Assembly: GCF_051622035.1 (NCBI RefSeq)
Contig: NC_135361.1
Span: 3,291,001 to 3,355,000 of the forward strand
Direction of reading: 5' to 3'
Source: Arctopsyche grandis
Lineage: Eukaryota; Arthropoda; Insecta; Trichoptera; Hydropsychidae
Length of the DNA: 64,000 nucleotides
Shown: positions 10,001 through 25,000 of the stretch, piece after piece
How positions within the stretch are numbered: the first letter of the stretch is position 1
Layout: each line of letters opens with the position of its first letter
Translations under genes and position numbers: made by a program
The notes under the pieces: generated by a model
What the model was told of the DNA's origin: nothing
Seen by the model: only the letters and a program-made list of their open reading frames with translations
Database searches by the model: none

Positions 10001-13000
10001 TCAAAATACATATATTTTTAGTAACATTTTATGCAAGGGAAATTCTTTTTCTTAGCAAATTATCGACTTCGTTCATTATGTGTTCTAAAAAAGCAAAAAT
10101 TTAATTATTAAAAAATATTTATTTATTGTGGCATTATTGTGATTGACAATTTAAGTATACCTTGCAAAACATAGTTGAAATTTTCAAATCCTGTATTTTT
10201 CAAATCGTATACAAAATTTAGGGCGAAATTTCCACAGGGAAGAACGGCACGTCGTGTGCTTGGCTCCCAGCTGTGGGGGTTTTCCTACATTTTTTCAAAT
10301 ATGGGATACACCGTTATCGATCACTGTCAAGCAAGGATAAATACAAAGATACAATTTTACCGAAAACACTCCAGGGAGTGATTTTGGGACGGTGTGTGCT
10401 GGGCGTGCCTTGAATATGTGCTGGGCATGCCACATTTTTTTCGCATGTTTTAAAGTATCTAAAAAAAAAACCATGTGCCGCGTTCCTTCCTGTGTGATTT
10501 CACCCTCAGACGACTGGGGCTAGTGTATTCAGCCCCAAAGATATCTTTACGCAGCTAACTAAAAGCGACCCTCTATATACGGCAATACTGATAATTTTTC
10601 TCTGCCTAGTCTGGCTGTACACTCTACATATGTACAGTACAATTGGCAAGTGCCAGGGTAGCAGGCAAACCGAAGCTGGCGACCACGGGACCACGGCAGA
10701 TAAACGACTGCCCCAAACTGAAATATGAACCGGTTAAACTCACCGCGTGGTGAGTTGAACCGGTTAATATACAAAAATTCTGTTATTTTTTGGTTAGGAG
10801 AAATCTGTGTGGGGTAGTGCCCTGGTTGCCCTTAAAGACGAGCCACCCTTGCTAATAAGGAACAGATCAAAGTAATTGTCCTACATACATATACTAGAAG
10901 TTGGACGTTGGATTAGTAATAAATGAGTATTATTTTTGATATTAAAATCTGTAAGGCGTTAGTTAATACGAACACAAGATGTCGAGAAATAGCCCCCCCC
11001 CCCCTCCAATTCATTTCAAATTTCAAAACGATTCTCAATAAAATCATCAATGTCGTTTGATATTGTGAGAAAATTGACAAAATCATATCGTTTAGTTTGA
11101 ATCATAGGATTATGAAGTTTTTCCAAAATCCCATAGAATTTTTTAACATAATTTTTTTTCTTCATTAGACACATATGTACTACCAAAAGTTGAAAATATT
11201 AGTAAATTAGAGCGTATTTCGAAAAGAATCGGCCATTTAAAATGTTTATTTAAAAAAAAGATTATGCTTAGTAATAAATATATTGTTTTTTTATTATTAT
11301 AATATCTTTTGCATGTCGAAATTTTTTAAATGTGAATATGTCTTTATTAAAAAAAATCCGAGTAGATTCGTTTTATCACTGATATTAAGCACGTTGACTT
11401 ATTATAGTTGTTTACAAACACTTATTATATTATAAAATAGGCTGTAGTATAAATAATAATAATCTTTTGTACACAACGTGTTATAGGACGACCGTCAAGC
11501 GTGTTGTACGAACGACTACTGAACTGCAAGTTGGGCGGATAACACGTTAACGACCCGAAATTTTAACCCCTCACGGGTGTGCCGCTGAAAAGGTGCATTG
11601 TTTCGAGGATCGTTACACTTCCAAAAGTCACCTTGAGAGGTATTATTGGACGTGAAATCACAATAACGAATAAAAGAGTCGACTTTACGTGGGAGGGTTG
11701 AAATCCGACGTAAAAGGACACGTCGGACTGTCGAACCGGTTTGATCAAATACGTTCAATATATATATAGAAGGTGATTGGATATAACTGGAAAATTGGAA
11801 AAACTGAAAACACGAAGAAAAAACCACACACCGAAAAATACTCATATAGAAAATTGCGCACATGAAAATAACTCACATGGTAATATCTCACACGCGCGCA
11901 TAAAAATGATGACACCGTCACAAAACGGCGCGGGACAAAATCGCTTGGACGAAACCGCGCAGGGACAAAATTGCGCAACTATATAAATGGTAATTTGATT
12001 ATTAGTCACGTTTCCATCGCAATTTTTGCCGTGAAAATTGCAAATACGGAATATTTGGCACTCGAGTTCTCGTTAGTATGATGGACTTTTCGGCTGCCAG
12101 AAGTTTCAGTTATAAAGATTTTAGTGCCTTTTGGATGAGCGCTTTGTGACCAATAATCACCGAACCATATAAATAAATATAAACAAGAAAAAAAAATAAA
12201 AACAAGCAATATAAATATTAAAAACAGGTCTAGTGTATAAGAAAAATCCGATACAATACAGTAATTATAAAATAAGAATCGTTTTATTATTTACTGTTGA
12301 ATTTATTCACACTTTATTGAAACTTGAATAACAAGAATAGAATGTCCTTAATTAAAAGTAATATTGAAAGATCAGCACAAATTCAAAAGTACACTTTCAA
12401 AATAAATAAACGATTTTTATTTTATCATTAGACCTGTTTTTAATATTTGTATTACTTGTTTTTGTATTTATTTTCTTGCATGTATTTGTTTATATATGCG
12501 TTGCGCGATTTTGTCGCCACGCTATTTTGGTTTGCGCGATTTCGTCAAAAAATTTTTTCAGGACACCAAAAATGATTTTAGCAAAGTTTTTTAATTTAAA
12601 AAATACGAGAGTTATTTTTTATGTTGTTTTATTATGATAAACATTGGGTCTTGAATGTCTCTATTTCTGAATCTAAATTTGCTATGTGACCATTTTCCAT
12701 GTTAGCTTTCTTCGCGTTCGCATTTTTCGAATGAATTTTTATATGTACACACTATTTAATGTGTCTATTTCTTGTTCGTGCATTTTCAGTGTGCGGTTTG
12801 TTCCGCAATTTTCCGGGTATTTTTCTGCCGGGATTATTCGTGTACGGTTTTATTACAGAACTTAAAATAGAAAGGGTCGTTTGAGTGTTGATAAGTGGGT
12901 AATGTGATTCACGAGTATGAAAATAGCGATCGATTCAAAAATGTGTACCTACAATGGAAAATAATTAGCACTTGAGACTAAGCGTTCGGTCGATTTCTGA

Positions 13001-16000
13001 AGTGTTAATTATTCGGTGGAAATTCATTACGGTTCGATTCCAATATGTATGGGGTTGAAATTCTGAGTATTTTGAATTTTTCTATGATTTTTAAATGGTC
13101 GAGGAAGTGTTGGCCTTTCCGAAATTCTCAAAACCAAAGTCACCTGAGCTAACCTTGGGTTGTGAAAGGTCGGTCAGTTCCAGCGACCGAATCTCACTAT
13201 TAATTAGTTTACATTTGTAAAATTACCGTTTGTCCCATTGTTGGTACATATGTATACGTATAAAAAAACCGCGTTAAATTAGAAAAAAAATTGAATTGAA
13301 AAATATTTCACTTCGCGGTTCATTACGGCGAAACAATGCGGCAATTGTATATGAATATATTTAAGAAATACATTTTTGGATGTAAGTGGGTTAACCGTAT
13401 AAAGATGCGTTTAAAAAAATCAATATATTTATATTTATTTATAAGAGGCTTGTATAAACTTAAATAAAAGACCACCATGTTAGTAATGAAACTCCCGGCT
13501 TGTTTCTTAACCTTTCCACCGCGTACGACCACTATACATGTCCTAGCGAACATGCCCTCAGCGCGTGAGACACGCATAGATGTCTTGGAAGTTCCAACCT
13601 GTATAAGAGCCGTCTATTGTGTTAAAATTTTATAACTTGGTTGAAAATATTACTAAATGTATACTTTACCAAATTCAATAGATGGCAGTAGTCAAAAAAA
13701 ATTCAATATAGGCTAAAATAATTTATAAAATATTACAACCTATATTTATAGTCGAAAACGCGATAACAAAATCCGCAAAAAAGCAGCCGCGTACAGGGCA
13801 TGTTCGCTAAATTTGGTGACGCGGGCAAAGGGTTAACAGTGGTGTTGTTGAGCGACGCTACAACCGACCCTAAGGAAGATTTATCGAAAAATAAATATTT
13901 TATTTATTTATTTTATTCACAATCATGCACAATCGCCTAGATTGCTCCAACGTGACGAATGTGTCTACACAGTTTAATAGTTATTTAAATTGGTATAAAA
14001 CATTGATTAAACACGAAATGGTCTATGGTCTAACGATTAACAGCCACACAGATATCTATGGAAACATTTTCTAATCAGAAGAAATCGAGATGCTAAATAA
14101 CTCGAATTTTTGCGAAAGGGATGGGAAAGGTTTGCCTATTTGTCGGAACCGTTTCAATGAAATCAGATAAATTGGAAAACTCTGATAGGTAACGATCGGC
14201 TTTAGAGTCACGTATCCAAGGTCTGGTTAGCAGAGTACGGGATAGAACCCGTGACCACACAATTGAAAGCATTACATGCTAACCATTGATCAATGCTGTT
14301 GGTTAAATCTCTTAATCCTTTGAGTGCTGACGTCTTTTCTGTTTAAAGCCCGCCACGCTGAAAATTTCATAAGCATTTCCAACTAGAATTATATAGAAGT
14401 ATAAAAATTGAAGCTAATCCAAATAAACCCTAGATCACTACCGCCGAGGACTTTGAGTTTGGAAAAGGTATGTTTAGACTTTCTAATATGTATATCTTGT
14501 AACAATATAAAATAAACAAAAGAAGTCTATTAATGAATGTATTTTCCAAAACTAGTTCCATCTTCTTCATTGTTGTTTAAATTTTAAATGTCAATTTAAA
14601 TGCCAAACAACGATCTAAAATACTCAGCAGTTAGGGATTTCTACCGAGAAATTCTATGGTTATAAGTTCAGAAATTCCGGTGTTAACCAGTCTTTATAAA
14701 TATTGACACGGATTACACTACCCATATACAATGAGTGTTTTCAATGCTAACTGGAAAGGCTTAGCGGGTAGTATTGTTGTTTATTTTTTACATACTCAAA
14801 ATACAACGCCTATCGGCGTATTTCAGGCTCATGGACTTGGCAAAACGCCGATCGGCGTTGGTCAGCATTCAAAGGGTTAACCTCATTTCTGAGAATCTTT
14901 TATTTAAATTTTTAAAACTTTTGAGCGGCCGATATTATGCTAAAGAACCTGTTCCATTATTAAATAATATTTTTTAATGGAAATATTTTAATAAAAAATA
15001 TCAAACAAATCAATGCGTCAATGCTATTCAGCGCGCTCATTTAATATTTACATAGTTTGACTATAGAATTAATAAGTTTTAAGTTGAGAAACTATAAAAA
15101 AATATATAAACCTAAAAATATATAATATATATATATTATAAGTACTAAAAAAAAACACTCTTTTCTTATCAGAGATTGCCTGGTTATGATTTCACTTTAT
15201 ATATTCGAATTTGTATGCGGTACATTTGTACACATTTGGCCATAGGTGTCCCGACAAAGCCGCGCGGGACAATCGGTTGGACGAAACCGCGCAGCGACAA
15301 AATCACGCAATGCATATATAAACAAAAATAAGCAAGAAAATAAATACAAAAACAAGTAATATAAATATTAAAAACAGGTCTAATGTATACGTATAAGAAA
15401 AATCTGATATGTCCTAAATTAAAAATAATACCGAAGGATCAGTATATAAATAAACGACTCTTATTTTATCATTACTATATTATAGTTAAATTTAATATGT
15501 TATTCAAGTTTCAATAAAGTGTGAATAAATTCAAAAGTACACCTTCAAAATTAATAAACGATTCTTATTTTATCATTACTGTGTTCTATCGGATTTTTGA
15601 TATACATTAGACCAGTTTTTAATATTTATATTACTTGTTTTTTATGTTTATTTTCTTGTTTATAGATGCGTTGCTCGATTTTGTCACCGCGCTACTATGG
15701 TTTAGGCGATTTGGTCACTGCGCAGTTTCATCCAAATGATTTTGTTCCGCGCGGTTTTGGCCACAGTGTCGATTTGGACAACCATTGATAGCACTATAGT
15801 AAAAATGAAAAATTTAAATAAAAAATTACATCCTACAACATCTCTCAATTACCTCTTCTTCTCCCGCATTGTTGTTTTGCTAATGTTAATTACATCACCG
15901 ATTACATCTTCCTTCACACAAAAATCTCCGGCCTTTACATTTTGTCTGTTGTCGTAACACTTAACATCCAATTACAAATTACGATCCTTATCAATAAATT

Positions 16001-19000
16001 GAATACACAACACCATTTCGACGACCCAGTTTCTTACGTAACACGACCATAATGAATAGTGTTCGTGAAAAAGTGCTTGGGTAGTACGAATATACTCGTT
16101 ATATGAGAAACCTTACTATGGCGATATTAAGCTGACTTACGATAACCCGATTAATCGCACTAATGAAATTTTATACAACGTCTGAAATTCTCCAGAGGAA
16201 AAATAAATCAGAACTATCGTGCAAACAGTGAGGGCAAAACGAAAGACCCCACTTATCGGAAATTTTCTCCATCGCGTGTTAATTATAGTAATATGTGTGT
16301 TTATTTTTAAAAAATAATAAAAAAAAGGTCACGATATATCCTTGAACTTTTTTTAATACTCGACACAGTTCAGGAGCTAGTAGGTACTTTGTTTATTAAT
16401 TAAATATATAGTAATATATTGCATTTTTATATGAAAAAAACGTTCTAAATAGTTTTGAAATGCTCCAATGAATTAATAAGTAACATTGAAAATGACTATG
16501 TATAAAATTTCATTTGAATTAACATCAAAAATATATTGAATTTGTAAATCGTTCGATATTCGATTCGATAAAGGACAAAGAAAACCTTTAATCAATTAGC
16601 GAGCGAACATAACCTTGAGATTTTTGATAATAATATTTTTGTAAAGACATTTTTTGAATAATCTTACTAATTGTGAAATTCAATACTTACATTTAATTAT
16701 TTAAGTTCTCTGTTTTTCTTATGTTAATTTCCAAATTTTATGTGTGACTACGAGTATGTTTACCCGTTACTTTATTTCTACCAGCGGAAAACTATAATTG
16801 AAATGTAATATATTATTTGTCTGTTTTGATTTAAGACTTTTGGTTTTCCTTTTAAAATAAAATAAGCGACTTGATAGTTATGTGGATGTTCCCACTTCCC
16901 GCACAGATCTTTAGCGGATGGCTCCTACTCCAAGAGCCATCTGCTGTCGTAATGACATCGTCTCGTAACGACCTAGACCAGAATTCAATATTTTTCACCT
17001 TAGTAAGCGTAAGTAAACATTATATAATATTATATCATTTTTCTGGTAGCCTGCGTTCATATTTATTTCTTTATCATCCACTTGAACCTTCATCCTTTGT
17101 TTTTTTACAGGGCTATTCTTAGTTTCACTTCGTTAATCGGTCAGGGAATATTCCTATATTCTTTCGATCGGTTTGAAACTTTGCCATTTTGTGCGATTTG
17201 TTCACCGATAGAAATTTAGATCGGTTCCGCTAGTTCGATGGTCAAAAATAGTCGTAATAAACGCGTTTAATAATCCAAAGATTTTTGAGACGATGACAAC
17301 TTATGGCCTACAGTAGCCTTGTTTGTTTGACTCCCCCCCCCCCCCCCCCACTCGTTTTGTCAGATTTTAATTGTTTAAACCCCTATAACTAGAGGTAGGA
17401 CCGGAAGCGTTCCGTTTATTGTTCAATTGTTGTAAATCCTTTGTAAAAAAGGTTCAGAAAACATTTACCAATACATTTACAACATTTGAACAATATACAG
17501 CCCCCTCAGGGCCCGGGCTTTACACACAACTCATACCTGCTCATGTGTACAAATATCAAACATTGCACACAATATTCGTAACTAAGAAAAAAAACTCAGA
17601 TTGCTGCTTGAATTTGGTTCCTTTGAAAAGGATGCAAGGCTAGTCTATGTAAAACATATAATATGTAAACGTGTTGCATATGCCGAGATGGTGTCGTGCC
17701 AATAATCTAATATATGACGTTCTACGGTTCAACGCCTAATCTAATCCTTTTCTAATAAAAGTCTGCTGAATTTTTCGAAGAAATTTTGCAAATTCATCCG
17801 CCTTTCATTCCATTTTCGAGAGAGGCCATCGACGATGGTGAACAAGGTCGTTGTGCGTATACATTCGAAGAACCATTTTAGCGAAAAGTGGTCGTTCGAT
17901 AGCGCGAGGTCGTACACGGCTACTTGTTGTCCTTATGATGTGATGGTAGGCTCTTTAAAATCTGGACCACAGTGCGCCAGTTCCATAACTTTTGCGGATT
18001 CTCTGACAGCTGGAGGACATCTAGACTTCGCAATGCGACTCTTGGAAAGTAGTCATTACTAACTTTTTCGCAGAAGAGTTTTCTCTAGCGGTTTACGATT
18101 GGAGGTGATGGAAAGTAATTGAACGAAAGAAGTTATGGCCAGCGTAGATCTCATTAGGAATCCAACATTTTATATAAGGACACTACCAAATTTTCTGCGC
18201 TGGATGTTAAATACCGGGGACGCAAATTTGCGTCTTTAGCGCACTAACTACTAAATAGTGTATCAATTTCATTAATAATAATAAAATATAGAGTAAAAAA
18301 GAATAAGTTATAGGCGTTTAAACAATTAAAATCTGACATAGCGAGAGGATGGCGAAAAGGGAAAAAACGATCGGAACAGTGTGGATAAATACGGCAAATA
18401 GACGTCACCGAGAACGATAATGGAGTATTTTCAAACGTGTATATTGCGATTATTTTTCACGGATTTGATTTCCACATATATTGATAGCCAAACCGAGCAA
18501 AATGGCAAAGTTTGAAAACGATCGGATAAGAACCCAAATTTCGTCAGACGAAATGAGACGAAAAAATCAAAAGCGAGCTAAGAAGAGGTTAGTAAAAAGG
18601 GATATTTTTGATGTTTGGCTAAATTTTTTTTTCAAAAGATGACGGAATTCATTTTCATTAAAAAACATTGCTCCCTTCATCTATTGATATCTTTGAACAA
18701 CCGCTCTGAATCTCTTGTAGTCTTACTATACAACTGTTTCAGATTCTTGAGCCAAGAGGTATCCTGGCATCTTCTCTGGGGTCTACTTCACGGGCCCGAA
18801 TGTGAAACGCCCGAAAACGCAAATGTCGGAAGGCAAAGATCGAAAATCGAAAGATCTTAAGTCGAAAGATAAAAAAAGGGTCCATGGTAAACGGTACATA
18901 CTCACTTAATTTTCGTGAGCAGGATACAACAGGAACAAGAGGAACAGGCTTTTCCTCCCGTATAACCAATAGAATGACACGACTGTACTCACTCAGTCGT

Positions 19001-22000
19001 GTCATTCTATTGGTTTCCGTGGGTTTCTGGAAACCAATAGTTTCCCTGCTGTTCAAAATTAACTCGTTGTTTGAAATCAAAAATTCGTGTCATTTTTGTT
19101 AAAAATTATACAAATGTTTGAAAACAACTTCGAAAATATTGTTTTATTCGTAGTCTAATTTATAGCAGGTATAAGGAAGGTCCTTATTTTCCGTTATGCA
19201 CTAGCAAAATTAACTCCTAGCCATTCAATGTGAAGTTGCACTCGATATCCTTCCGAGTAAAAAGTCCTAAACTTTATTGCCTAGAACTGGAAATACCCAA
19301 AGGAAGCCGAAAGCTCGACATATTTTTTCAAACACGCAAACTTTCTCATATCTCAGTTGCACATCACATATAATACAATTTTAGATTGACAAAAAAATTC
19401 TCGTAATTAGGACGAAAACACACTGAGAGGCACGCGGCACGTATTGTTTTAGGACGAAATCAGACAGTGGTAAATGTGGCACGTGGTTTTTTTTTTTAGA
19501 TAGTTTTAAACATATAGAAAAAATGTGACGGTGTATCCCATATTCGTTATCGATCACTGTAAAGCAAGGATACAATTTTACCGAAAATGGTCTAAATGGT
19601 CGTTTTGGTATAGATCACTGTCTTTACCAAACAATTTCAACGACATACATAGGTCGTATGTGTCGTTTTGAAAGGACTATCCCATGCACGCGTGCCATGA
19701 ACGTCACATTTTTTCTATATATTTAAAATTATCTAAAAAAAACCACGTGCCACATTCAACGCTGTCTGATTTCGTCCTTAGTCTTCGTGGCTTCTAGCTG
19801 GGAAGAGCGATCCTTTAGTTCATTGTTAATTAATGTTATTATTTCGACAAATTTCTCATACATTTCTTCAAATATGGGGATCACCTTTATCGATCACTGC
19901 CAAACCTATGTCAATACAAGGATAAAATACCACCGAAAACACTCCATGGGATGATGTTTAGACTGGATGCCGTAGGAAATATTATGCGTACTAACGTTTT
20001 TTTGTGCAATGTGCAAAACTATCTTAAAAAATACACGTGTCAGGTGCCTCTCAGTGTGTTTTCACCCTTAATGTTACTTAACTAACCAAACGACGACTCT
20101 AGAGCTTCCACTTCAACGTTTTCCTCACCTCACAATAGGAGTCGAATCAGAAAGCTACTTAAACTAAAAAAAGCCAAGGTCTTTTTCTCTCTTAGTTCAG
20201 AATTTGAACCTCATTAGGATTCAAATGAAGGACTTTTCAAGTAATAAGTACCCTACGGAGAGAGCTTTCGCTGTTCGATTAATAATTTAAAGGGTATTTG
20301 ACCCACGAAGCAGATTAGCCAATTATATCAACACGATGCACTGAATTCAATATACTATGAAGTAGAATAGAATAGTCCAGCAGTTTTACATCCATACAAA
20401 AGAAGTGCTTGAATGGTACCCGAGAGAAGGCAAAAGAGTAAAAGGAAGACCGCAAGGAAGATGGGTGAACGAAATTAGAAAAATGTGCGGAATGAGATAG
20501 ATGAGTGTTGCGCAAAACAGAGACGAGTGGAAGCGTGTTGGAGAGGCCTTCATCTAGCAGTGGATGGCGAATGGCTGTAAATGATGATGATGACATATTA
20601 TATATTGTTATGCTATTCGACTTTTGTTTTACATAATGACCCAATTTACGCGGCGGGAGTTTTCAAACTTCTAAACGAGCACTTACATTATTAATTTTGT
20701 CCGATGGATGCGTATCGATTTTTAATGTAATAATTAAACGATTGACCCACCCATTTCTACCCCACCGTCCGCTACCACCCACCACCCACCGGTAATTCGT
20801 GTCACAGTGGACCGAATTAACCGTTTGTCCCGTATTGATTGGCCGGTCCCCTTGGCGACTAAAAAATGTACACAAATAAGTTGCCGCAGGGCGAAACTGA
20901 CCATCGTTAACTGCACGCAACTGTGCAAGTGGTGAAAAAATATCAACACAACACTTTCTATGACCTCTAATGGGTGCACACCCCACCAAAACAATAAATG
21001 AGCTTTTGCATGTCTGAAGCCTTTGCCTATAATAAAAAAAAAATCGGATGTGACCAAACCATGTATTTGAGGAATAAAAGAAGGTCACAAAACAATATTC
21101 GATAATTAGACATATGTACATACACGTTCACACATACTGGTTGTGGAAGCATTTTCGATACAAATTGAGCGCAAATGTAGGTCAACTTACACAAGATAAG
21201 TTCTACTTCCGGTTGTCGGATTTTGTTTGAATTTTTTTTATTACTTAACATCACTATAATTATTATACACATTAAATATCAAGAAAATAAAAATAATTTA
21301 AAAGGTCAAAATAAAATAATAAAATATTGTTTTAAACAAAAATAATACTTCCGGTTTACGAATTCTGACCAAAACCTTATCAGCTCGACGTTAGTACATA
21401 AATAATACAAATATAAATTTTCAGTTTGATACGTTCAGGGGTGTGGAAAGAATCGTGGTCACAACATTTTAGATTTTTCTGACAGAAAAATCCCACTTCC
21501 GGTTTATTAAATTTATTAATATGTTTTTATTTTAATCACATTGATAAAAGAATTGTACTTGATTTTTTTCGTGAAGAGCACACATGTTTAAAGGGTCGAA
21601 AAAAATAGTGGAAGAAAAATCGAACAAGAGTAAACTGCCACTGCCAGTTGACGGATGCTTAACAAATTTAATACATAACTTGGTATTAAGCTTAAACTTC
21701 TAGATATGAAATTTCAGTTCAATAAACCAAAAGGTTTCTGAGAAAAACATAAAAAACCTCGATTATCTAGAGTAAAAGTACTACTTCCGGTTCAGGTAAA
21801 AATATTTAAAAAATATTAAGGAATAAAATTTATAATTTCTATTACATGTAAAAAAATTTCAGTCTGATTCAGTTAGCGGTTTGGGAGATAATTGAATTCA
21901 AAAACTTAAAAAAAAGAGGACACCTATAGGGGAGGTACCATTTCCGGTCAACTTAAAAATTTGAAAAAAATTTACGTCGTATCTATAAGAATTTCAGTCA

Positions 22001-25000
22001 CAAATATAAAGTTTCGGTTCGATAGAAGTAATGGTGTTCAAAATATCCCCAAAATACACGGACACATAAATTTTTCTAGATCACGAAAACGTGATCAGTG
22101 ATCGATTCTGAGTTCGAATCAGTCAAAATCTCAAATTCAAATTTTCGCATGATCACAAAACTTCATCTATTGTTACTACGTACATAGATAAAGTAAAAAT
22201 AAAAAAAAATCTGCCATAGGCAACGAAATTCGTCGTAACTATGTAGAAACGTCGCAATAGACCCCAAGAAATTGATACATTTCCAAGTTATAATTAGACA
22301 ACGGAGGTTGACTGGGGCAATATGACTTTTTGCGTTATGGCTATTGTTAGCTTCGAAGAAAATCTTTTTTTTTCTCTCTTGCTTTCAATACTGTTGGAAA
22401 GTGTATTGTTACTTGTCATTGCCCTAGTGAGTTTCAGTTCCCTTAGAGTGGTGTAACCAAAGCCAACGAGAGGGGGGGAGAGGAAGCCATGGTAGTAAAG
22501 TTCCAGGGCCCGGACTACTCGAGGAGACCCGTGTTGGGACGTCTGACTGATCGATATTGATATTTTATTTTATTCTTCATAAAAATACATGTATTTATTT
22601 AATGTTAATTGTTTATTATTTTTAGATCCACGAATTCTTTTTGTCCAAGTAAAGTCGTACCTGTTATATTATACTTTATTATACAACAACTAACATATAA
22701 TATTTTTCTAATTTGATATATTTTTGACATATTAAAAATATATGTATAAGATCATCTTTCTTAGGTTTTTATAGGGCCTGGAATTTTATTTTCCCAGGGC
22801 CCTGGAATCCTCTCGGCGTCCCTGGGCGTAGCTACTATGATTTGGGGGTCGTGGGGGCCCCCAAGAAGATCTTCAAATATTAACACATATATTATGAAAA
22901 TAAAATAAAATCTCATAAATAGTTACGATTCTTAAGCGCGCCTTAGATATACACTAATATTGTTTAGCCAGCAGCATAGCTCGGTCGTTAAGCTTCTGCA
23001 TAGCGTCGAGAGGTGCCGGGTTCGATCCCATGAGCTGACCTCGATTAAAAAGAATTTTTCTGAGTATTATATCTGTAGTGCTGCTGGTTAGATGTGGATA
23101 TTTGTGACTCCAGGTCGATCGTTTCCTATCAGAGTTTGCCAATTTTCTGTGATTTCATTGTTGAAATGGTTCCCGGTAAAATTGGCTAAATATCCTTCCT
23201 ACCTACTATGTCACCGCTATTTGAGATTGATTTATGTACAATAAAATGTATATAGAATTCATAGATGTCTCGTAATTCAGCGACTTGTGTAATAAAAAAA
23301 ATGCTGCAATGTTTGTAATTGGCCAGGAAGGCGCATTGGGGTCACCTGTAAGGCCTTTCTGGTATATATGTACATATGTAAATAATAAATAAATATCACA
23401 AAATTGGAAAAGCAACACTGTGAGTCATCGACTCCGTTTTATTGTTTTTTTGTGATATGGATTCGTCTATAAAAGAAATTCATTCGGTCAATCCAGACTT
23501 AGTCAACTTAAAATATTAACTTTTAAACATGAAGAAGCTCAGAAATATTCTTTATAAGATGCAATTGCAGAATTGCAAATTTAAAAGCAAGGAAGGCGAT
23601 TCAATTTTTGTACATATAAATGAAATTTTTATAATATGAAACTAAGAATGTGATTTTTGGATTTCATTTTTGATTTTTACACTCTTGTACACTTATTCTT
23701 TTTCTTATGTATTATTTTTCTTTTGTTTTCTGTTTTTTTTATTATTTTTATTTTTTATTTTATCATGTTTTTTCTGCTTTTGCATTTTTGCTTTTTATTT
23801 TATGTATTTTATTTTTTATTTTTCTGTTTTTCTTAATCAAATGTAGGCCATTGTGGCGCATTAGGTTCTTCGTGTAAAGCCACAATGGTCCAAAACTACT
23901 ATAAATAAATAAAAAAAAATAACTTTAAAAATTGGTAACTTTTGCATGCGAACCAAATTTTTCTAGTTACGCCACTGGTTCCTTAGTTATAATACCGAAA
24001 AGCAGAAAACTCATCTCAATTTATAATATAAATATTAATTACTAGAATTATAGATTTTTCGACGTTTGTTTTATTATTTCAATACAAGAAAAGGCGACAC
24101 ATATAAACTATTTTCATTTTTTTGTATAACTTCTAATAAAAGTGGGTTCCAACGACAGGTCATTGGTTAAGACGGTCATCGAAGTATGTTGACGTTCTAA
24201 GCCAACCTGTGTATGGATTATGCCTTTTTCTTTTCGTATTGATTAATTCAACAATTTACTTTTTTCTAACGTTCTAGAACTTTCTTTGAAGTTTATTTCA
24301 TTTTTCAAGATAAAAGAAAGCGAGTTTTAACAAGAAAATTTACTTAAGTATAGACGGGCTCCAACAGTAGTACATACATACATATGTACATATGTATTAT
24401 GTATATATATTGTACATAATATATATTGTATTTTATAATTTTAAACATTATTTATTGACAAATTGCTTAAATGATTTTTTTCTATTTAAGAATTTCTAGA
24501 ACTTTCTTCAAAACATTGTTTTTCCGACAAGAAAATGACGCACTACATTCCATTTATTGATTTAAAAAATATAAAGAAGGTAAAATAAGAAGTTCGAAAG
24601 CTTATTCAAATTTAGATGAGATTAAGCCCAGATTAGCCATCTTTCATTAGACATTCTTCTTGAGAAAATTCAATACAAAACAGATGTCCAAATATTATTC
24701 ATCCGAACGTCCATTTTATACTCTCTTATATACATTTTATACTCTACATTTCTATACTCTCTAGAAAGGACAGATAAAAACCACCAGACATATTGAAAAA
24801 TAAAAGCCGCCTTATAAATAAATATATAGAACTCGAAGCGAGTTTAATTCGCCTTACAGGGTTGCTAAAAGACCTTTGTGACTATTATAATATGACTTGC
24901 AAATTGTATATATGTATGTATGTACATATATCCAGTCCTGGCTTATAATAAACATGACGCGTCATTTCACATCAAAAGAATAGGCACATCATAAAAGCCG

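Noticed and set aside
20663-21121. 152-codon minus-strand ORF
   Set aside because: It runs into the dispersed TTCCGG-box repeat and has no recognisable domain or matching exons. Probably chance.
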